Assembly (NCBI RefSeq): GCF_000407165.1
Contig: NZ_KE136479.1
Location: 817,464-881,463, forward strand
From: Enterococcus haemoperoxidus ATCC BAA-382
GTDB taxonomy: Bacteria; Bacillota; Bacilli; Lactobacillales; Enterococcaceae
Direction of reading: 5' to 3'
Length of the DNA: 64,000 nucleotides
Of this stretch, positions 59,372 through 64,000 are shown in pieces. The position numbers and the translations under genes were made by a program. Within the stretch, counting starts at the first letter, position 1. Every line of letters starts with the position of its first letter. The notes beneath the pieces are model-generated. The model had not been told where the DNA came from. It did not search any database and worked only from the letters and a program-made list of their open reading frames with translations.

Positions 59372-60706
59372 ATGTTATTAATAGGAAATGGACGACTGGT
59401 TACTAGAGATAAGGAAAGTACTTTTTTTGACAATGGTTGTGTTGCTATGGATGGTCAGAGGATTAAAGCTGTAGGGGCAACAACAGATTTAAGGAAAGAT
59501 TTTCCCAATGCGGAATTTATTGATGCCAAAGGCGGAGTGATCATGCCTGGATTTATCAATATGCATAATCATATTTACAGTACTTTTGCTAGAGGGCTAA
59601 GTATTAATGGATATCATCCTAAAAATTTTATGGATATTTTGGAAGGACAATGGTGGCGAATTGATCGGACATTGAATTTACAAGATTCGTATCATAGCGC
59701 AAAAATCGCTTATTTAGATAGTATCAAAAATGGTGTGACGACTGTTTTTGATCATCATGCAAGCTATGGAGCGATTGAAGGGAGTTTGACTCAACTTTCT
59801 GATGCGGCAGACGAGTTGGGCGTTCGTACTTGTTTATGTTATGAAGTATCAGATCGTGATGGTGAAGAAAAAATGAAAGCAGCAGTCAAAGAAAATGCTG
59901 CTTTTATCAAAGCAAGTGCTGCTCGTACAGATGATATGCAAAAAGCGATGATGGGCATACATGCTGCGTTTACAATGTCGGATAAGTCATTGGAACATTG
60001 TGCTGCATTTACTCCAGAAGGCGTTGGTTATCATATTCATATTGCAGAAGATATTGCTGATGTCTATGATTCACTGGCAAAATATGGAAAACCGATCGTG
60101 AATCGTTTATATGATTTAGGTATTTTAGGCAAGCAAACGATGGCAGGGCATTGTATTCATATCAATCCTCATGAAATGGTCTTATTGCGGGATACAAATA
60201 CAATGGTAGTCACAAATCCAGAATCAAATATGGGCAATGCTGTGGGATGTCCACCGGCAATGCGCATGCTTAATGAGTATGGAATCTTGATGGGGCTTGG
60301 CACAGATGGTTATACAAATGATGTTACAGAATCATACAAAGTAGGCAACATCATCCATAAACATCATCTAGTAGATCCAAATGCTGCTTGGACAGAGATT
60401 CCACAAATGTTGTTTGAAAATAATCCGCAAATGGCTAATCGCTATTTTAAGAAGAAGCTAGGTGTTTTAGAGCCCGATGCCGCAGCAGATGTAATTGTGT
60501 TGGATTATAAAGGCCCGACACCTATGACGAAAGACAACGTTAATGCTCATATTCTATTCGGTATGAATGGCGGAGCAGTTACAGATACCATCATCAATGG
60601 TGAAATACGTATGAGAAACAGAGAAATTCAAGGCGTTGATGAAGAAAAAATCTGGCATGATGCACAATCACAAGCACAATCTCTTTGGACAAGAATCAAT
60701 AGCTAG
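59372..60706 (+). CDS. ssnA: SsnA-type amidohydrolase
   Basis: I prefer ATG 59372 (5 bases after AGGAGGG) to the adjacent ATG at 59369. The 444-residue protein has the amidohydrolase marks: HxH at 65 and 67 (NMHNHIYS), His in AGHCIHINP (about 262), and Asp in LGTDGYTND (about 312). It belongs to the SsnA group found with YgfK and selenium-dependent molybdenum hydroxylases; related enzymes deaminate guanine or related purines. It is first in the operon; a regulator is divergent. Exact substrate unknown. Confidence 0.93.
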   Translation: MLLIGNGRLVTRDKESTFFDNGCVAMDGQRIKAVGATTDLRKDFPNAEFIDAKGGVIMPGFINMHNHIYSTFARGLSINGYHPKNFMDILEGQWWRIDRTLNLQDSYHSAKIAYLDSIKNGVTTVFDHHASYGAIEGSLTQLSDAADELGVRTCLCYEVSDRDGEEKMKAAVKENAAFIKASAARTDDMQKAMMGIHAAFTMSDKSLEHCAAFTPEGVGYHIHIAEDIADVYDSLAKYGKPIVNRLYDLGILGKQTMAGHCIHINPHEMVLLRDTNTMVVTNPESNMGNAVGCPPAMRMLNEYGILMGLGTDGYTNDVTESYKVGNIIHKHHLVDPNAAWTEIPQMLFENNPQMANRYFKKKLGVLEPDAAADVIVLDYKGPTPMTKDNVNAHILFGMNGGAVTDTIINGEIRMRNREIQGVDEEKIWHDAQSQAQSLWTRINS

Positions 60707-60745
60707 TAAATACTAGCCTAGAAAAATAAAAAAGGAGTGACAAAC

Positions 60746-63700
60746 ATGAGTGACATCATGCACCCGATTTCAATCGATGGGTTATTGAACTGGATCTTAA
60801 AGGAATACAAAAATGAATCAACTATTTTTGGTGTAAGAAAATTCTACAAAGCTGACCCTAGTAAAAAGTTGTCTTTATTCGGTGAAAAAATGGAGACACC
60901 ATGCGGACCTGCTGCAGGACCGCACACGCAATTATCTCAAAATATTATTGCATCCTATTTAACTGGTTCACGATTTTTTGAAGTTAAAACAGTCCAAGTC
61001 ATTGATGGGGAAGACCTACCAGTAAGTAAACCGTGTATCACAGCAGCTGATGAATGTTACAACGTAGAATGGTCAACAGAGCTTAGGGTTCCTCAAGCAT
61101 ATGATGAATATGTCAAAGGTTGGTTTATTCTAAAATTGCTTAGTAAAGAACTTGATCTAGGTGATCCAGACGGTTTTATTTTCAATATGAGTGTGGGCTA
61201 TGATCTTGCTGGGATTCAGTCACCCAAAGTGGATAAATATATTACAGATATGCAGGATGCTGAAAAAACACCGATTTGGCAAGAATGTATTGAAGCTGCT
61301 TATAAGTATTTACCCCAATTTGAAAAAATTGATAAAGCATATATTGACTCAATCAGTCCTAAGGTTTGTCGATCGATCACACTTTCAACATTACACGGCT
61401 GCCCATCAGACGAAATTGAACGGATTACAACGTATTTAATAGAAGTAAAAGGGCTAAACACATTTATCAAATGTAATCCGACCATGCTTGGTTATGAATA
61501 TACACGCCAAACAATGGATGAATTAGGGTTTGATTATATGGTGTTTGATGATCATCATTTTGTCGAAGATTTACAATTTGAAGATGCTGTTCCGATGCTG
61601 ACACGCCTACAAACGTTGGCACATCATAAAGGACTTAATTTTGGTGTGAAAATCACTAATACTTTTCCTGTAGGGATCGCGGAAGAAGAATTACCTGGAG
61701 ATGAGATGTATATGTCAGGACGTTCGTTGTTTCCATTGAGCATTTCCTTAGCAAAAAAATTATCAGATGCCTTTGATGGAACGCTGCAAATTTCTTATTC
61801 TGGCGGTGCGGATATCTTCAATATCAAAGACATTTTTGATGCAGGAATCTGGCCAATCACGATGGCAACAACCTTGTTGAAACCAGGTGGCTACCAACGG
61901 ATGAATCAAGTCGCAAATTTGTTAAGTGAATCAGCGTATCCAAGCCATGTTCATGTTGATCTAGTCAAACTTACAACTATTGTTGAAAGAGCCAAAACGC
62001 AAGCGCGGTACAAAAAATCTATCAAATTACCAGAAAGTTCCAAACTACGGACGACAGTCCCATTAACCAATTGTTACACAGCTCCCTGCCGTAGTGACGG
62101 CAGTTGTCCAATCAATCAGGATATTCCAGCTTATCTTCGTTATGTAAGCGAAGGAAACTATTTAGAAGCCTTAAAAGTGATCGTGGATAAAAATCCGCTG
62201 CCATTTATTACAGGAACGATTTGTGCTCATCCTTGTATGACAAAATGTACGCGTCAGTTTTATGAAGGCTCGATCAAAATTCGTGAAGCAAAATTAGAAG
62301 CTGCTGAACACGCTTATGATGAACTAATGGCAGGAATGGAAAAGCCTGTTCGTAAAGATAATGCGGCTAAAACAGCAGTTGTCGGTGGTGGACCAGCTGG
62401 AATTTCTGCTGGATTCTTGCTTGCTCGTGAAGGCATGCCAGTGACAGTATTTGAAAAAGCCGATACGATTGGCGGTGTCTGTAGCCAAATCGTACCAGAA
62501 TTTAGAATTTCAATGAAGTCTGTCCAAAATGATGTAGAGATGGCTAAATTTATGGGAGCTGAATTTAAGACTGGACAAGCTGCTCCAAGTATTGAAGTTT
62601 TGCGCGAACAAGGATATACCAATATTATTTATGCGATTGGCGCTTGGAAACATGGCAATCTAAGACTAGAATCCGGCAAACCAGTAAACTCATTAGAATT
62701 TTTAAAAGCCAATCGAAAAAATCCGCAAATCAATCCTTATGGCGAACAAATCGTGGTTGTAGGTGGTGGAAATACAGCGATGGATTGTGCTAGAGCTGCA
62801 ACTACTTTACCGAACGTGAAAAAAGTATCCGTTGTGTACCGTCGAGACAAACGAAACATGCCAGCAGATGAGGAAGAATTGTATTTTGCTTTAGAAGACG
62901 GCGTAGCATTTTTGGAATTACTATCTCCGATTAAACTAGACAATGGCAAACTAACTTGTGAAAAAATGCGCTTAGGAGAACGTGATAGTTCGGGGCGTCG
63001 CAGGCCAGTTGCTACGGGTGAATTTACGGAAGTTCTGGCTGATACCGTGATTGCAGCAGTTGGTGAAAAAGTCGATACAGATTTTTATCAATCAATTGGG
63101 ATTAAAACTGATCAATATGGAAAAGTTGTCTCAAATCAAGAAACGCTCGAAACTAATTTGAAAGATGTCTATGTGATTGGTGATGCCAATTTAGGACCTG
63201 CAACTATTGTCGAAGCCATTGCAGATGCAACTAAAGCTGCAAGAAACATTTGCCAAATTCATAACGAGCATTTTGAACAAACGAATCTTAATAAAGATGT
63301 GGCAGCTGTTCGGAACAAACGAGGCATTCTAGAATCAAATGAAGCACTTTGTGGGCAAGCAAGTAACTGTTTAGAATGTTCAACGATATGTGAATCGTGT
63401 ATGGATGTTTGCCCAAATAGAGCGAATATCGTTGTAAATGTTAAAGGTCAACCACAACCGCAGATTGTCCACATTGATCGGATGTGTAACGAATGTGGTA
63501 ACTGTGAAACCTTCTGTCCATATTCAAGTGCACCGTATAAAGATAAATTCACTTTATTCAACACAGAATCTGATTTTGAAAATAGTACGAATTCTGGTTT
63601 CTATGTAATCGATCCAATGGAAAAAAAATGCCTTGTTCGTTTATGGGGCAATATTTCAACAATTCATTTGGACACACAAGGAGCAGATATTCCAGCGGAC

Positions 63701-63757
63701 ATCATCGATTTAATGGATACGATGATCGAAGACTATGACTATTGTATGCAAGTGTAA
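60746..63757 (+). CDS. ygfK: YgfK, putative selenium-linked multi-domain oxidoreductase
   Basis: I start at ATG 60746 with AAAGGAG upstream. The 1003-residue protein has a dihydropyrimidine-dehydrogenase-like TIM barrel (about 1-420, CGPAAGPHTQLSQN near 50), a four-Cys Fe-S segment (about 450-530: CYTAPCRSDGSCP, ICAHPCMTKC), an FAD/NAD domain (about 540-850: VVGGGPAGISAG, VVGGGNTAMDCARAA), and two C-terminal 4Fe-4S motifs (CLECSTICESCMDVCP and CNECGNCETFCP, about 870-935). It is annotated elsewhere as selenate reductase subunit YgfK, but its reaction is unproven. In enterococci it goes with selenium-dependent xanthine dehydrogenase genes. Confidence 0.95.
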   Translation: MSDIMHPISIDGLLNWILKEYKNESTIFGVRKFYKADPSKKLSLFGEKMETPCGPAAGPHTQLSQNIIASYLTGSRFFEVKTVQVIDGEDLPVSKPCITAADECYNVEWSTELRVPQAYDEYVKGWFILKLLSKELDLGDPDGFIFNMSVGYDLAGIQSPKVDKYITDMQDAEKTPIWQECIEAAYKYLPQFEKIDKAYIDSISPKVCRSITLSTLHGCPSDEIERITTYLIEVKGLNTFIKCNPTMLGYEYTRQTMDELGFDYMVFDDHHFVEDLQFEDAVPMLTRLQTLAHHKGLNFGVKITNTFPVGIAEEELPGDEMYMSGRSLFPLSISLAKKLSDAFDGTLQISYSGGADIFNIKDIFDAGIWPITMATTLLKPGGYQRMNQVANLLSESAYPSHVHVDLVKLTTIVERAKTQARYKKSIKLPESSKLRTTVPLTNCYTAPCRSDGSCPINQDIPAYLRYVSEGNYLEALKVIVDKNPLPFITGTICAHPCMTKCTRQFYEGSIKIREAKLEAAEHAYDELMAGMEKPVRKDNAAKTAVVGGGPAGISAGFLLAREGMPVTVFEKADTIGGVCSQIVPEFRISMKSVQNDVEMAKFMGAEFKTGQAAPSIEVLREQGYTNIIYAIGAWKHGNLRLESGKPVNSLEFLKANRKNPQINPYGEQIVVVGGGNTAMDCARAATTLPNVKKVSVVYRRDKRNMPADEEELYFALEDGVAFLELLSPIKLDNGKLTCEKMRLGERDSSGRRRPVATGEFTEVLADTVIAAVGEKVDTDFYQSIGIKTDQYGKVVSNQETLETNLKDVYVIGDANLGPATIVEAIADATKAARNICQIHNEHFEQTNLNKDVAAVRNKRGILESNEALCGQASNCLECSTICESCMDVCPNRANIVVNVKGQPQPQIVHIDRMCNECGNCETFCPYSSAPYKDKFTLFNTESDFENSTNSGFYVIDPMEKKCLVRLWGNISTIHLDTQGADIPADIIDLMDTMIEDYDYCMQV

Positions 63758-63806
63758 AAAAAGACATGAGTTGCGCAAAAACAACTTCTGAATGATGGAG
63801 GTTAAA

Positions 63807-64000
63807 AAATGTCTATTCTTTTCAAAGGCGGAACAGTAGTGTCCGCAAAAGATCGCCGTCAAGTAGACGTAAGAATTGATGGGGAAAAAATTATTGAAAT
63901 GGGGACAAATTTAAAAACAAAGGATTCTAACATAGTTGATGTTTCAGGATGCTTTTTACTACCGGGATTTATCGATGCTCATACTCATTTAGAGCTAAAT
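63807..64000 (+). CDS. Dihydropyrimidinase-like amidohydrolase, N-terminal part (cut by window end)
   Basis: ATG 63807 has TGGAGG upstream and the frame runs to the last base, giving 64 residues. The start MSILFKGGTVVSAKDRR and the metal-binding GFIDAHTHLEL (His-x-His) match the dihydropyrimidinase/hydantoinase family. It continues past the window. In related clusters a dihydropyrimidinase follows ssnA-ygfK, which fits purine or pyrimidine breakdown. Confidence 0.9.

Noticed and set aside
60746-63757. In-frame UGA selenocysteine in YgfK
   Set aside because: The frame is fully open to its TAA and no SECIS-like hairpin context is needed; selenium link rests on genome context only.

Overview
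The window looks like a chromosomal segment of a low-GC Firmicute, most likely an Enterococcus of the E. faecalis-like branch. This is an inference from gene content and order: a WxL surface-protein cluster, the secG-est-rnr-smpB block, an F-type ATP synthase operon followed by a DUF1146 gene, murA and a small EpuA-like gene, a LicT/RAT-controlled beta-glucoside operon, murT/gatD, and the start of an ssnA-ygfK selenium-linked molybdenum hydroxylase cluster. No rRNA or tRNA gene was recognised.

Region by region. (1) 1-13.4 kb is a cell-surface locus: the end of a pectate-lyase-like adhesin, three WxL proteins, a small FPSTG-anchored protein, a DUF916/DUF3324 protein, an unknown bitopic protein with a basic loop, two adjacent type I signal peptidase homologues (one with both catalytic residues replaced, one intact), a YfhO-family membrane protein and two lipoproteins. 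(2) 13.7-20.6 kb holds housekeeping and unknown genes: a HAD phosphatase, a membrane protein, a TipA-like MerR regulator with a textbook 19-bp-spacer operator, a GtrA protein, and the NAD salvage pair pncB-nadE. (3) 20.6-21.75 kb is a CRISPR array (14 intact repeats of 34 bp plus a degenerate terminal one) with I-C-like repeats and a leader-like hairpin, but no cas gene anywhere in the window. (4) 21.9-27.1 kb holds two P-type metal/cation ATPases and a YjdI/YjdJ-like ferredoxin-acetyltransferase pair. (5) 27.2-40.7 kb is core: secG-est-rnr-smpB, atpBEFHAGDC, DUF1146, murA, epuA-like. Two atp intergenic gaps are unusually long and carry repeats or long hairpins. (6) 41-44.7 kb: a secreted 3D-domain protein, an orphan GutA-type PTS IIA protein, an AI-2E family permease, an azoreductase, and a rhodanese-fold protein lacking its catalytic cysteine. 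(7) 44.7-50.98 kb: a beta-glucoside operon (antiterminator, PTS IIABC, GH1 enzyme) with two RAT/terminator leaders, followed by a complete ISL3-family insertion sequence with a perfect 8-bp target duplication that separates the last gene from its terminator. (8) 51-58.9 kb: a guanylate-kinase-like protein, a TetR regulator with a double operator, VOC and beta-lactamase-fold proteins, manA, and gatD/murT for lipid II amidation. (9) 58.3-64 kb: a PAS/HTH regulator divergent from ssnA-ygfK-dihydropyrimidinase (cut by the window end), with two cre-like boxes in the shared intergenic region.

Besides genes, the window holds two dispersed intergenic repeat families. One (copies at 5637-5786, 13428-13542 and a partial one at 41826-41889) ends in a long hairpin that serves as a terminator in two of the copies. 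The other (38756-38883, 47835-47959, and 56661-56788 on the minus strand) is about 125 bp, ends on the Shine-Dalgarno of the next gene, sits inside or between co-directional genes, and has a closing stem whose bases covary between copies. That second family and the paired dead/active signal peptidases in the WxL locus are the least explained structures seen.
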